Positions 35,214 through 44,582 of a DNA stretch of 64,000 bases are shown one piece after another (positions within the stretch are counted from its first letter, which is position 1; each line of letters begins with the position of its first letter). The notes under the pieces were generated by a model. The model did no database searches, was not told the DNA's origin, and was given only the letters and a program-made list of their open reading frames with translations. The stretch spans positions 16,145 to 80,144 of the forward strand of contig JAIPCT010000004.1 of NCBI GenBank assembly GCA_021738065.1, written 5' to 3'. Source of the DNA: Burkholderiaceae bacterium (GTDB taxonomy: Bacteria; Pseudomonadota; Gammaproteobacteria; Burkholderiales; Rhodocyclaceae). The translations under genes were made by a program, and so were the position numbers.

Positions 35214-37304
35214 TTACACAAACCCGATGGACTTGCTCGAAGATCCTTTCACGCGACATTCTTCGGCCAATGCTTCGATGATCTCGGCAGCTTCCGGTTC
35301 CATACCCGTCAGCGCCCACTGGCGCACGACGACGGCGAAATCGCCGGGTGTGAGCTGGTCCAGCGCCGTGAGTTGGCGGCGAGCCTGATCTGTCAAGGGT
35401 GAGGGCAGCGCTGGCCAACTGGCGTGCAGCAGGGAAAGGCACTGTTCCGGACGAAGATAGTCAAAACGAACCTTGAAATCGAAGCGACGCAGCGATGCGG
35501 CATCCAGCCGATCCAGCAGATTGGTCGTGCAAACGAAAACCCCTTGAAAGGATTCCATTTGGCTGAGCATTTCGTTCACCTGGGTAACTTCCCACGAGTG
35601 AGTGGCGTCACGCCGGTCGGCGAGCATGCTGTCGGCCTCATCAAGGATCAGAACCGCATTCTCGGCCTCGGCTGCGCGAAACATGGCGGCGATATTCTGC
35701 TCGCTGTCGCCGACCCACTTGCTGAGGAGGTCGGATGCGCGCTTGATCATCACTGGCTTGCCTATCGCTCCAGCAATGTGGCTTGCCAGTGCGCTCTTGC
35801 CGGTGCCCGGCGGGCCATAGAAGCAAAAGCTGCCGCGTCCGACATTGCACAGACCGGTAATGATCTGCTCAGGTGATCGGCTGGTATTGACGAAATTCAG
35901 GCTGTAGGCGGCCTGACCCTTGCGGGTCGGCAAAGGGGATTGCCCGAGCACCTGGGCGCTCGCGCGCAGGACGCGCTCGGCAATCTGCTCGATGTCGCCA
36001 CCGGCTGCCGGGCTGACCATGCTTGCGACCCGTGCCGCTTTTTCCATTTGAGCGGGAGTGACTTCGTCCCACTTTGCGAGCCGTGCGATCCAGTCGCCGC
36101 TCGCGTGTGTATTGCCAAAATACTTTTTTGCAATGCTGTGTCTCGCCGCTTCCGGCGGCGTAGGAATCTCCAGGATGAAATCAAAGCGTCGCAGATAAGC
36201 GGGATCGATCTGCTCTATGGAGTTGCTGATCCAAATGGCCGGTACCGGATTGGTTTCCAGAATGCGATTGATCCATGCTTTGCCGTTTCCGACGGAGCGT
36301 GTGTTCTGACCAAATAGAGCCATGAGCCCGCCCATATCGCTTGGGAACACATCCTCTATCTCATCGAACAGCACCAAACAATCGCCTACCGGACCGAGAA
36401 GGCGCTGACACAACAGGTAGGACGCAAGTCGTGCTTCCCCCTTCTGTGCATCGCCGTCTTCATCGGCACAACTGACTTCGTGCAAGACTGCGCCAACCGA
36501 TGCTGCCAACAGCCGTGCGAACTCGGATTTGCCTGTGCCGGGTTTGCCGTGGATCAAGATGTTGACGCCTACCTCACTCATCACCAGGGCTTGGGTAAGG
36601 TACTTGTGCAGAAGCCGATAGTCAGCTTCGAGATGCACAAAGTCCTCTTCCTTAAGTTTTCCCGACGAGGCCGGACGGAAAAAGTGAGTCAGCAGCTGAT
36701 CAGGGGGTTCCTGACGGGTGAGGAGAATGTTCGGCATGTTGTCGGCGACTCTGAACTTTCTCTCAAAATCATTTATATCATGCTCGAAGCGAACCAGCCC
36801 GCTCTGAGGCAGCGCACCCGCACGGGACAAGGTTCGACTGATCGCGACAAGTTCGTGCCCGGTCATGTTGGACAGAATCTGAGCGGCGCGCATGTCTGTG
36901 CAACTGATATTTAGCCGAGACATCGAATTCTGAAACGAGCCGTTAGCTTGAAGCAGCATGATCACTGCACAAATGTCGCGGGCCACTTGATCGAAGCCCA
37001 GGCGCTCGCCCAACCAGGCGATGTTTTCCACCAGAGGGGTTCCGGCGAGGGTGGGCTTGCGACGCTCAATTGCTTTGCGCCATGCAATGAAGTGCTTCTT
37101 GATTTCAACTGTTGTCAGCTCGGCTTCCGTATCGTCGTTCCATACATCGATGGTATTGGCGATGTAGTCGTCCCAGAAGCTTCTCAGTCGGTCGGGAGTG
37201 CACTGGGACTTGGCGACAAGCCGCCCCAGCCATAAAGAACAGACCTGATCGTATTGTCGGGTGAGCTTGTCGTTGATGGTGGGTGCGAATCGGCGGCGTG
37301 CCAT
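35214..37304 (-). CDS. Tandem AAA+ ATPase
   Basis: The product has 696 residues. The N-terminal 200 residues are helical and unrecognised. The first AAA+ domain has Walker A GKPGTGKS (253-260) and Walker B LVLFDEIED (310-318); the second has GPPGTGKS (497-504) and VLILDEADS (551-559). Each has an LRRFDF segment near the arginine-finger site. The layout resembles CDC48-like unfoldases. The start at 37304 has GAGGTAG upstream, part of a palindrome. It probably remodels proteins or nucleic-acid complexes, working with the downstream nuclease. Confidence 0.88.
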   Translation of the reverse strand: MARRRFAPTINDKLTRQYDQVCSLWLGRLVAKSQCTPDRLRSFWDDYIANTIDVWNDDTEAELTTVEIKKHFIAWRKAIERRKPTLAGTPLVENIAWLGERLGFDQVARDICAVIMLLQANGSFQNSMSRLNISCTDMRAAQILSNMTGHELVAISRTLSRAGALPQSGLVRFEHDINDFERKFRVADNMPNILLTRQEPPDQLLTHFFRPASSGKLKEEDFVHLEADYRLLHKYLTQALVMSEVGVNILIHGKPGTGKSEFARLLAASVGAVLHEVSCADEDGDAQKGEARLASYLLCQRLLGPVGDCLVLFDEIEDVFPSDMGGLMALFGQNTRSVGNGKAWINRILETNPVPAIWISNSIEQIDPAYLRRFDFILEIPTPPEAARHSIAKKYFGNTHASGDWIARLAKWDEVTPAQMEKAARVASMVSPAAGGDIEQIAERVLRASAQVLGQSPLPTRKGQAAYSLNFVNTSRSPEQIITGLCNVGRGSFCFYGPPGTGKSALASHIAGAIGKPVMIKRASDLLSKWVGDSEQNIAAMFRAAEAENAVLILDEADSMLADRRDATHSWEVTQVNEMLSQMESFQGVFVCTTNLLDRLDAASLRRFDFKVRFDYLRPEQCLSLLHASWPALPSPLTDQARRQLTALDQLTPGDFAVVVRQWALTGMEPEAAEIIEALAEECRVKGSSSKSIGFV

Positions 37305-37308
37305 GGAA

Positions 37309-37343
37309 ACTACCTCGGTAAATGTAATGCATACCGAGATAGT
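37309..37343 (-). promoter_or_regulatory. Palindrome overlapping the ribosome site of the AAA+ gene
   Basis: ACTACCTCGGTA (37309-37320) and TACCGAGATAGT (37332-37343) are inverted copies matching at 11 of 12 positions, with an 11-nt loop. On the gene strand the arm next to the start contains GAGGTAG, so the hairpin would hide the ribosome site, or the site could be a DNA operator. Confidence 0.5.
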
Positions 37344-37354
37344 AGATGGACGTA

Positions 37355-37371
37355 GCGACATTATGTGTCGC
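37355..37371. promoter_or_regulatory. GCGACA-N5-TGTCGC palindrome upstream of the AAA+ gene
   Basis: A perfect 6-bp inverted repeat with a TTATG centre lies 50 nt upstream of the AAA+ start. Its core CGACA-N5-TGTCG matches the site at 28443-28457, so both may bind the WYL regulator. Confidence 0.5.
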
Positions 37372-37660
37372 TTATGGTGAGCAAAGGGATGGACGAGGCA
37401 TGCTTGGTCCGGCCAGATGGCCGCTGCACGGTCGGACTGGCACCGGGTTGTCTCCTGCTAACTCTTTCCTCATCGACCGTCGCTTATCGGTCGCAGAGCC
37501 GCCAATGGGTATGAAGATGTCCTGTGGCCGCTCAGGGCACTAAGCGGGCTTATTGATCTCGCGACCAATACCTGCCTCGGTTGATGACGAGACCATTTTT
37601 GTCTTCCGCTTCGGCCGCTGAACGGTACGGACGCAAAGCGATGCTCGCGATACGTCCCGC

Positions 37661-37684
37661 GGCGTATCGCCAGCGCCGACTTTT
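37661..37684 (+). repeat. E element, short form (E6)
   Basis: GGCGTATCGCCAGCGCCGAC followed by TTTT matches the short E consensus except for its first bases. It is intergenic, 57 bp upstream of the S4-domain gene. Confidence 0.8.
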
Positions 37685-37741
37685 GCGGCGGGCGGGGCGT
37701 GGTGGGCGCGGCGACTATAATCGGGCGCTCCGGAGAAATTC

Positions 37742-38089
37742 TTGACCATTCATCGTTTTGCCCTTCAGGGCGAGTTCATCGAACTCAACGTCCTCCTCAA
37801 ACTGCTGGCACTGGCGCAATCGGGCGGCGGCGCCAAGGCGCTGATCGCCGATGGCGCGGTGGCGGTGGATGGCGCGACCGAAACCCGCATCCGGCGCAAG
37901 CTGCGCGACGGCAACGTGGTGCGCCTCGGCGCTGAAGAGATCCGTATCGAGGCGGCTGCCGACGGCGCAGGCGTCGCCCCCGTGAGCTTCGCCGCCGTGC
38001 CGCCGCAAGACGATACCGCAGGCGACAGGGCGCCGCGCAAGCGGCGCACTTCGGCCACGCCCTCACCGACGAGGAAGCGCGCGCCATGA
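37742..38089 (+). CDS. S4-domain RNA-binding protein (YbcJ-like)
   Basis: The product has 115 residues from a TTG start. The S4 fold (about 12-70) shows FIELNVLLKLLALAQSGGGAKALI then GAVAVDGATETRIRRKL and GNVVRLG. The last 35 residues are a basic linker tail rich in Arg and Thr. S4 proteins bind structured RNA, often rRNA or tRNA. Its stop overlaps the start of the next gene by 4 nt (ATGA), which with the GTPase suggests a ribosome-related role. Confidence 0.85.
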   Translation: MTIHRFALQGEFIELNVLLKLLALAQSGGGAKALIADGAVAVDGATETRIRRKLRDGNVVRLGAEEIRIEAAADGAGVAPVSFAAVPPQDDTAGDRAPRKRRTSATPSPTRKRAP

Positions 38090-39009
38090 CCATACAGTGG
38101 TTCCCCGGCCACATGACCTCGGCGCGCAAGAAGGCGGCCGAGACCATGGCGCTGACCGACGTGGTGATCGAGGTGTGCGACGCGCGCCTGCCGGAGGCGA
38201 GCAGCAACCCGATGATTCGCGAGTTGCGCCTGCACCGTCAGCGCCCCTGCCTCAAGTTGCTGAACAAGTCCGATCTGGCCGATCCGGCGGCGACCCAGGC
38301 CTGGCTGGATTTTTACAATAGCCAGCCCAACGTCACGGCGGTGGCCATCGACAGCAAGAAACCGGGCGAGGCGGCGCGCGTGCCGGCGCTGTGCAAGAAG
38401 CTGGCACCCCATCGCAACGACGGCATCAAACCCTTGCGCATGCTGATCATGGGCATTCCCAACGTCGGCAAATCCACCTTGCTCAACGCGCTGATCAAAC
38501 GCCGCGCGGCGGCGGTGGGCGACGAGCCGGCGGTGACCAAGTCGCAGATGTGCATCTATCTCAATTCGACGATGAGCATCACCGACACACCGGGCCTGAT
38601 GTGGCCGAAGATCAGGCACGACAGCGACGGCTTCATGCTGGCGGCCAGCCACGCCATCGGCCGCAACGCGGTAATCGATTCGGAGGTGGCGGTTTTTCTT
38701 GCTGATCTGCTGCTGCAGCGCTACCCGGATTCGATTTGTGGCCGATTTGGCTTCAGCACTGCCGACATGGATGGCATTGCCGTGCTCGAAGCCGTGGCGA
38801 AAAAACGCGGCTGCGTGACCCAGGGCCGCCGCGGCGGCGAACTCGACATGGAAAAGGCCGCCATGGTGCTGCTGACCGATTACCGCAGCGGCAAGCTCGG
38901 CCGCGTCAGCCTGGAAACGCCCGCCAGCCGTGCCGCGATGCTGGCCGCGGCGGAAGCCGCCAGCCGCACGCCGGCGCCCGCGGCCGCAGACGCCGAAGCA
39001 GCGAAATAG
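38086..39009 (+). CDS. Ribosome-biogenesis GTPase, YlqF/RbgA family
   Basis: The product has 307 residues. The circularly permuted G-domain is visible: LLNKSD (G4) first, then GIPNVGKST (G1) and SITDTPGL (G3). The N-terminus MTIQWFPGHMTSARKKA is the family hallmark. In Bacillus this GTPase assists assembly of the large ribosomal subunit. The C-terminal RNA-binding region ends in an Ala/Pro-rich tail. It is translationally coupled to the S4 gene upstream. Confidence 0.93.
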   Translation: MTIQWFPGHMTSARKKAAETMALTDVVIEVCDARLPEASSNPMIRELRLHRQRPCLKLLNKSDLADPAATQAWLDFYNSQPNVTAVAIDSKKPGEAARVPALCKKLAPHRNDGIKPLRMLIMGIPNVGKSTLLNALIKRRAAAVGDEPAVTKSQMCIYLNSTMSITDTPGLMWPKIRHDSDGFMLAASHAIGRNAVIDSEVAVFLADLLLQRYPDSICGRFGFSTADMDGIAVLEAVAKKRGCVTQGRRGGELDMEKAAMVLLTDYRSGKLGRVSLETPASRAAMLAAAEAASRTPAPAAADAEAAK

Positions 39010-39012
39010 TCG

Positions 39013-39081
39013 TTTACAGGCTGGGACACAGTTTGTATGATCACCTGCCGATTACAGAACAGTGTTCCGCTAAGCGGAACA
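39013..39081 (+). promoter_or_regulatory. Promoter and IclR-like palindrome upstream of the fatty acid cluster
   Basis: TTTACA at 39013 and TATGAT at 39036 are 17 nt apart, a good sigma-70 promoter. Just downstream, TGTTCCGCT-A-AGCGGAACA (39063-39081) is a perfect 9-bp palindrome of the kind bound by IclR-family regulators. Its position after the start site suits repression of the gene at 39148. Confidence 0.6.
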
Positions 39082-39147
39082 TGATCGCCTAGCCGCTCCG
39101 CCTCGCGGGCGGCCCTCAATTCCGGCTGCGCCGGGTCAGGAGTCCGC

Positions 39148-41238
39148 ATGAGCAGCACCCGCTATGAAGTTCGCGGCGCCGTCGCCGTCATCACCCTTGC
39201 CAACCCGCCGGTCAACGGCATCAGCTACGCGCTGCGCTGCGGCGTCGTCGCCGGCGTGGACCAGGCCAGCGCCGACCCGGCGATCAAGGCGATTGTCCTG
39301 ATCGGCAGCGACCGCGCTTTTTCGGGCGGCGCCGACATCGGCGAATTCGGCTCGCCCAAGGCCTATGCCGAACCCAACCTGCCGACCCTGATCCGCATTC
39401 TCGAAACCAGCGCCAAACCCGTCATCGCGGCGATTTCCGGCGTCTGCATGGGCGGCGGTTTCGAGCTCACCCTGGGCTGCCACTTTCGCCTGGCGCGGCC
39501 GGACGCGAAGATCGCGCTGCCGGAAGTGAAGCTCGGCCTGATCCCCGGCGCCGGCGGCACCCAGCGCGGACCGCGCATCCTCGGCGTGGAGACGGCGCTC
39601 AACCTGATGGTCAAGGGCGACCCGGTGCCGGCCTCGTCCTTCAAGGACAGCCCGCTGATCGACGAATACGTCGCCGCCGAAACCGATCTGCTAGACGCCG
39701 CGCTGGCCTTCGCCGAGCGTGTGGTGGCCGAAAAGCGGCCGCTGCGCCGCGTCTCGGAAATGAAGGCGGACTATCCCGATCACGAAGCCTTTTTGCAGTT
39801 CGCGCGCAACATGATCAAGGGCGTCGCCGGGCCCTTCCCGGCGCCGCTCAAGTGCGTCGATGCGGTGACGGCGGCGCTCACCCTGCCCTTCGAGCAGGGC
39901 ATCAAACTTGAGCGCGACCTGTTCGTCGGCCTCATGGGCACGCCGGAATGCCGCGCTCTGCGCCACGCCTTCAGCGCCGAGCGTGCCGCCTCGAAGATGC
40001 CCGATGTGCCGGCGGATACGCCGACGCGCACCATCGCCAGCGTCGGCGTGATCGGCGCCGGCACCATGGGCGGCGGCATCAGCATGAACTTCCTCAACGC
40101 CGGCATCCCCGTCACGATGCTGGAAATGCAGCAGGAGGCGCTGGATCGCGGCATGGCGACGATTCGCAAGAACTACGAAAACAGCATGAAGAAGGGCAAG
40201 CTGAGCCAGGAGAAACTCGATCAGCGCATGGGCCTGCTCAAGGGCACCCTGTCCTACGACGACTTCAAGGATGCCGACCTGATCATCGAGGCGGTGTTCG
40301 AGGAGATCGGCGTCAAGGAGGCGGTGTTCAAGCAGCTCGACAAGATCGCCAAGCCGGGCGCGATCCTGGCATCCAACACCTCCACGCTCGACGTGAACGC
40401 CATCGCCGAATTCACCCAGCGACCGCAGGATGTGGTCGGCATGCACTTCTTCAGCCCGGCCAATGTCATGCGCCTGCTGGAAGTGGTGCGCGGCGCGAAG
40501 ACCGCCAAGGACGTCATGGCGACGGTGATGCAGGTGGCGAAGAAGATCAGGAAGACCGCCGTGGTGTCGGGCGTCTGCGACGGCTTCATCGGCAATCGCA
40601 TGATCGAACATTACGGCCGCGTTGCCGGCTTTCTACTGGAAGAAGGCGCGACTCCGGCGCAGGTGGACCGGGCGCTGGAAAAATGGGGCATGGCCATGGG
40701 CCCGTTCCGCATGGGCGACCTGGCCGGCAACGACATCGGCTGGGCGATCCGCAAGCGCCGCTATGTCGAGAAGCCGCACATCCGTTACGCCAGGTTCGCC
40801 GACCGGCTGTGCGAACAGGGCCGCTTCGGGCAGAAAACCGGCAAGGGCTGGTATCTCTACCAGCCGGGCAACCGCAAGGCGATTCCCGATCCTGAGGTCG
40901 ATGTCCAACTGGTCGCCTACCGCAAGGAACTGGGCATCACGCCGCGCAAGATCTCCGACAGCGAGATCGTCCAGCGCTGCGTCTATGCGCTGGTGAACGA
41001 AGGTGCGCGCATCCTCGAGGAAGGCATCGCCGCCCGTGCTTCCGACATCGACATGATCTACCTGACCGGCTACGGCTTTCCGCTGTTTCGCGGCGGGCCG
41101 ATGCTGTTTGCCGATGAAGTGGGCCTGTACAACGTCGCGCGCAGCATGCAGGCATTCGCCGCCAGCTCGGGCGACAGCTTCTGGGAGCCGGCACCGCTGA
41201 TCGCGCAACGCGTCGCCGAAGGAAAATCGCTTACGTAA
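39148..41238 (+). CDS. Enoyl-CoA hydratase/3-hydroxyacyl-CoA dehydrogenase (FadB/FadJ-type)
   Basis: The product has 696 residues. The N-terminal crotonase domain has [11 protein letters not shown], the catalytic Glu of [11 protein letters not shown] and [17 protein letters not shown]. The dehydrogenase domain has the NAD-binding [13 protein letters not shown], followed by [13 protein letters not shown] and [16 protein letters not shown]. It performs two steps of beta-oxidation. It opens a cluster of acyl-CoA genes on one strand. A dedicated promoter and palindrome lie just upstream. Confidence 0.95.
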   Translation: MSSTRYEVRGAVAVITLANPPVNGISYALRCGVVAGVDQASADPAIKAIVLIGSDRAFSGGADIGEFGSPKAYAEPNLPTLIRILETSAKPVIAAISGVCMGGGFELTLGCHFRLARPDAKIALPEVKLGLIPGAGGTQRGPRILGVETALNLMVKGDPVPASSFKDSPLIDEYVAAETDLLDAALAFAERVVAEKRPLRRVSEMKADYPDHEAFLQFARNMIKGVAGPFPAPLKCVDAVTAALTLPFEQGIKLERDLFVGLMGTPECRALRHAFSAERAASKMPDVPADTPTRTIASVGVIGAGTMGGGISMNFLNAGIPVTMLEMQQEALDRGMATIRKNYENSMKKGKLSQEKLDQRMGLLKGTLSYDDFKDADLIIEAVFEEIGVKEAVFKQLDKIAKPGAILASNTSTLDVNAIAEFTQRPQDVVGMHFFSPANVMRLLEVVRGAKTAKDVMATVMQVAKKIRKTAVVSGVCDGFIGNRMIEHYGRVAGFLLEEGATPAQVDRALEKWGMAMGPFRMGDLAGNDIGWAIRKRRYVEKPHIRYARFADRLCEQGRFGQKTGKGWYLYQPGNRKAIPDPEVDVQLVAYRKELGITPRKISDSEIVQRCVYALVNEGARILEEGIAARASDIDMIYLTGYGFPLFRGGPMLFADEVGLYNVARSMQAFAASSGDSFWEPAPLIAQRVAEGKSLT

Positions 41239-41248
41239 AACCTATTCA

Positions 41249-41328
41249 CCACGGCGGGCACGGCGACACGGCGCGATTCAAGAGCATTCTTCCGTAAGGT
41301 TTTCGCCGTGTCGCCGTGTTCGCCGTGG
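41249..41328. repeat. 9-bp-unit hairpin repeat R8 (CACGGCG variant)
   Basis: The arms lie at 41249-41273 and 41304-41328 with a 30-nt loop. The element fills the gap between the FadB-type and thiolase genes, ending 19 nt before the thiolase start. Confidence 0.93.
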
Positions 41329-41347
41329 TAAACATTTGGAGTACAAC

Positions 41348-42526
41348 ATGACTGATGCCGTTATCGTATCCACCGCCCGCACCGGACTGGCCAAGTCCTG
41401 GAAGGGCGCGTTCAACATGACCCACGGCGCGACGCTGGGCGGCCATTCGGTAAAGCATGCCGTGGCCCGCGCCAGGATCGATCCGGCCGAGGTGGAAGAC
41501 GTGCTGATGGGCTGCGCCATGCCGGAAGGCGCCTGCGGCAGCAACATCGCGCGCCAGATCGCGCTGGCCGCCGGGCTGCCGGTGACGGTGCCGGGGGCGA
41601 CGGTCAACCGCTTCTGCTCCTCCGGCCTGCAAACCATTGCCATGGCGGCGCAGCGCATCATCGCCGGCGAAGGCGAGATTTTCGTCGCCGGCGGCGTCGA
41701 GAGCATTTCCTGCGTGCAGCAGGAATCCACCCGCCACATGCTGGTCGACCCGGCGGTGATGAACATCAAGCCCGAGGTGTACTGGAGCATGCTGCAAACC
41801 GCCGAGCAGGTGGCCAAGCGCTACAAGGTCGCCAAGGATCGCCAGGACGAGTACGGCGTGAACAGCCAGTTGCGCGCCGCCGCCGGGCAGGTGGCGGACA
41901 AGTTCAAGGATGAGATCGTGCCCATGACCGTCACCATGGGCGTTGCCGACAAGGCCAGCGGCCGCCTGATGACGCGCGAAGTGACCATCGACGCCGACGA
42001 AGGCATCCGCCCCGACACGACGCTGGAAGGCGTTGCGAAAATCCGCTCGGCGATGCCCGGCGGCGTCATCACCGCCGGCAATGCCAGCCAGTTTTCCGAC
42101 GGCTCTTCGGCCGCCGTGGTGATGAATGCAAAACTCGCGGAAAAGAAGGGGCTCGCGCCGCTGGGGATATTCCGCGGCTTCGCCGTGGCCGGCTGCGAGC
42201 CTGACGAAATGGGCATCGGCCCGGTGTTCGCCGTGCCCAAGCTGCTGAAGAAGGCCGGCCTGACGGTGGCCGACATCGACCTGTGGGAACTCAACGAAGC
42301 CTTTGCCGTGCAGGTGCTTTACTGCGCAGATACCCTGGGCATTCCGCTCGACCGGCTCAACGTCAACGGCGGCGCGATTGCCGTCGGCCACCCCTACGGC
42401 GTTTCCGGCGCCCGCCTGGTCGGCCACGCCCTGATCGAAGGCAAGCGCCGCGGCGCGAAGTTCGTCGTGGTGACCATGTGCGTCGGCGGCGGACAAGGTG
42501 CGGCGGGGTTGTTCGAGGTGTGCTGA
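41348..42526 (+). CDS. Acetyl-CoA acetyltransferase/thiolase
   Basis: The product has 392 residues. The nucleophilic Cys lies in [10 protein letters not shown], the catalytic His in [11 protein letters not shown], and the second Cys in [15 protein letters not shown]. The enzyme cleaves 3-ketoacyl-CoA or condenses acyl-CoA. The ATG at 41348 is preferred, with GGAG upstream. It follows the FadB-type gene, so a degradative role is likely. Confidence 0.94.
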   Translation: MTDAVIVSTARTGLAKSWKGAFNMTHGATLGGHSVKHAVARARIDPAEVEDVLMGCAMPEGACGSNIARQIALAAGLPVTVPGATVNRFCSSGLQTIAMAAQRIIAGEGEIFVAGGVESISCVQQESTRHMLVDPAVMNIKPEVYWSMLQTAEQVAKRYKVAKDRQDEYGVNSQLRAAAGQVADKFKDEIVPMTVTMGVADKASGRLMTREVTIDADEGIRPDTTLEGVAKIRSAMPGGVITAGNASQFSDGSSAAVVMNAKLAEKKGLAPLGIFRGFAVAGCEPDEMGIGPVFAVPKLLKKAGLTVADIDLWELNEAFAVQVLYCADTLGIPLDRLNVNGGAIAVGHPYGVSGARLVGHALIEGKRRGAKFVVVTMCVGGGQGAAGLFEVC

Positions 42527-42543
42527 AAGGCGAAAATCTTTCA

Positions 42544-42618
42544 CCACAGAGACACAGAGGCACAGAGAACTTCAAAAGCTGTTCTCCTGTTTTTCTCTGT
42601 GCCTCTGTGTCTCTGTGG
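42544..42618. repeat. 9-bp-unit hairpin repeat R9 (CACAGAG variant, perfect arms)
   Basis: The 24-nt arms at 42544-42567 and 42595-42618 are exact inverted copies, with a 27-nt loop. The element ends 23 nt before the SDR start and lies between two co-directional genes. Confidence 0.95.
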
Positions 42619-42641
42619 TTCAAGCTTTTGAAAGGATTCCA

Positions 42642-43415
42642 ATGAGCGTCAAACAACTTTTCGATCTGAGCGGCAAGGTCGCCCTGATCACCGGCGGTTC
42701 GCGCGGGCTCGGCTTGCAGATGGCCGAGGCGATGGGTGAGATGGGCGCCAAAGTGGCGATCACGGCGCGCAAGGCCGACGAGCTGGCGGCGGCCCAGGCG
42801 CATCTGGGCAAGCTCGGCATCGACTGCCTGGCCATCACCAACGACTTGTCGAAGTTCGACCAGATTCCCGGCATGGTCGGCCAGGTGCTGGAACGCTTCG
42901 GCCGCATCGACATCCTGGTGAACAACGCCGGCGCCACCTGGGGTGCGCCGGCCGAGGACTACCCCGATGCGGCGTGGCAGAAAGTCATGAACCTCAACAT
43001 CAACGCGATGTTTTTCCTCAGCCGCGAAGTCGGCAAGCGGGCGATGATTCCGCAGCGCTCGGGCAAGATCATCAACATCGCCTCGGTGGCGGGACTCGCC
43101 GGCAATCCTTCCGGCATGGAGACCATCGCCTACAACACCAGCAAGGGCGCCGACATCAACTTCACCCGCGCGCTGGCGGCCGAATGGGGTGAGCACAACA
43201 TCAACGTCAATGCCATCTGCCCCGGCTTCTTCCCGTCGAAGATGTCGCAAGGCCTGCTCGACCAGCTCGGCGACAGCGTGGTGGCGCGCACGCCCTTGCG
43301 CCGCCTGGGCGGCGACGAGGATCTCAAGGGCGCCGCGGTGTTTCTCGCCTCGGCGGCATCGCAGCACATCACCGGCCAGTACCTGACCGTAGACGGCGGC
43401 GCCAGCATCTGCTGA
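42642..43415 (+). CDS. Short-chain dehydrogenase/reductase
   Basis: The product has 257 residues. The cofactor motif is GGSRGLG, NNAG follows near residue 90, and the active-site region reads ETIAYNTSKGAD. The LSGKVALITGG start is standard. It would oxidise or reduce a hydroxy/keto substrate in the acyl-CoA cluster. The start at 42642 avoids the longer frame through repeat R9. Confidence 0.92.
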   Translation: MSVKQLFDLSGKVALITGGSRGLGLQMAEAMGEMGAKVAITARKADELAAAQAHLGKLGIDCLAITNDLSKFDQIPGMVGQVLERFGRIDILVNNAGATWGAPAEDYPDAAWQKVMNLNINAMFFLSREVGKRAMIPQRSGKIINIASVAGLAGNPSGMETIAYNTSKGADINFTRALAAEWGEHNINVNAICPGFFPSKMSQGLLDQLGDSVVARTPLRRLGGDEDLKGAAVFLASAASQHITGQYLTVDGGASIC

Positions 43416-43443
43416 CAAGCCAACCCGACGTCGGCTACATCCG

Positions 43444-43532
43444 GCAACGCCGTATCGCCATCCGCTACGGCGAGGAGAGCGTCTTTTGCTCGACCGCCCT
43501 GTAGCGCAGTTGTTTCATCAGCGCCGAGTTTT
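43444..43532 (+). repeat. E element, long form (E7)
   Basis: About 89 bp aligning with the copy at 24710-24798. It starts GCAACGCCGTATCGCCATCC and ends CAGCGCCGAGTTTT, the same ends as the short form. It lies between the SDR and the next oxidoreductase. Confidence 0.85.
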
Positions 43533-43566
43533 ACGGCGCAACCCCAAACACGGAGAGCCCACTACC

Positions 43567-44562
43567 ATGAAAAAAAATACCCAGATCGTCCTCGCCAGCC
43601 GCCCCACCGCCTGGGTCGAGGAAAGCAATTTTCGTTTGCAGGTAAGCGATGTCCCGCAACCCGGCGCGAATCAGGTGTTGGTGAAGAATGAGTGGCTCTC
43701 GCTCGATCCCTACATGCGCGGCCGCATGTCGGATGCCAAGTCCTACGCGCAGCCGGTGGCGATCGGCGAAGTGATGGTCGGCGGCGCGGCCGGCGAAGTC
43801 GTCAAATCGAATCATCCGAAGTTCGCGCCCGGCGACAAGGTGGTCGGCGCCATGGGCTGGCAGACCTGGGCCGTGGCCGATGGCGGCGCCTTGCAGAAAG
43901 TCGATGCCAGCACCATTCCCCTGTCGGCCTATCTGGGGCCGGTGGGCATGCCCGGCGTCACCGCCTGGGTCGGCCTGCTCGACATCTGCGCGCCGAAGGC
44001 AGGCGAGACCGTGGTGGTCACGGCGGCCTCGGGCGCGGTGGGCAGCGTGGTCGGGCAACTGGCGAAGATCCATGGCGCGCGTGCGGTCGGCATTGCCGGC
44101 GGCGCCGACAAGTGCCGCTACGTGGTCGATGAACTCGGCTTCGATGCCTGCATCGACTACAAGGCCGGCAATCTGCGCGGCGACCTGAAGGCCGCGACGC
44201 CCAAGGGTATCGACTGCGTGTTCGAGAACGTCGGCGGCGAAATCTTCGACACCCTGCTGGGGCGCATGAACCCCTTCTCGCGCATCGCCCTGTGCGGCCT
44301 GATCTCGCAGTACAACAGCGAACCCTACCCGATGAAAAACATCGGCGCGGTGCTGGTCAATCGCATCAAGATGCAGGGCTTCATCGTCTCCGACGATTTG
44401 TCGCGCTGGCCGCCGGCGCTGAAGGAACTCGCCGGCCACGTCGCCGGCGGCAAGATCAAATACCGCGAAACCGTGGCCGAAGGCCTCGCCGCAGCGCCCG
44501 CCGCCTTCATCAGCCTGTTGAAGGGCGGCAACTTTGGCAAGCAACTGGTAAAGCTGGGATGA
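43567..44562 (+). CDS. NADP-dependent oxidoreductase (CurA/prostaglandin-reductase-like MDR)
   Basis: The product has 331 residues. The N-terminal LSLDPYMRGRMSD motif and the cofactor loop AASGAVGSVVGQLAKI are typical of the zinc-free PTGR/CurA branch. FENVGGEIFDTLLGRMN is another family block. It probably reduces a double bond conjugated to a carbonyl with NADPH. It is co-directional with the acyl-CoA genes. Confidence 0.92.
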   Translation: MKKNTQIVLASRPTAWVEESNFRLQVSDVPQPGANQVLVKNEWLSLDPYMRGRMSDAKSYAQPVAIGEVMVGGAAGEVVKSNHPKFAPGDKVVGAMGWQTWAVADGGALQKVDASTIPLSAYLGPVGMPGVTAWVGLLDICAPKAGETVVVTAASGAVGSVVGQLAKIHGARAVGIAGGADKCRYVVDELGFDACIDYKAGNLRGDLKAATPKGIDCVFENVGGEIFDTLLGRMNPFSRIALCGLISQYNSEPYPMKNIGAVLVNRIKMQGFIVSDDLSRWPPALKELAGHVAGGKIKYRETVAEGLAAAPAAFISLLKGGNFGKQLVKLG

Positions 44563-44582
44563 AGTTCAAGTTCAACATCTCA

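Larger units (their letters stand above)
37305..37741. other. Intergenic stretch at the right edge of the accessory region
   Basis: No gene is supported. The left part holds the two palindromes of the AAA+ operon; the right part holds a short E element at 37661-37684. The stretch in between shows no clear coding pattern. Confidence 0.7.

Noticed and set aside
24700..37700. Prophage or integrative element
   Set aside because: No integrase, phage structural gene, tRNA or attachment-site duplication was found around the accessory region.
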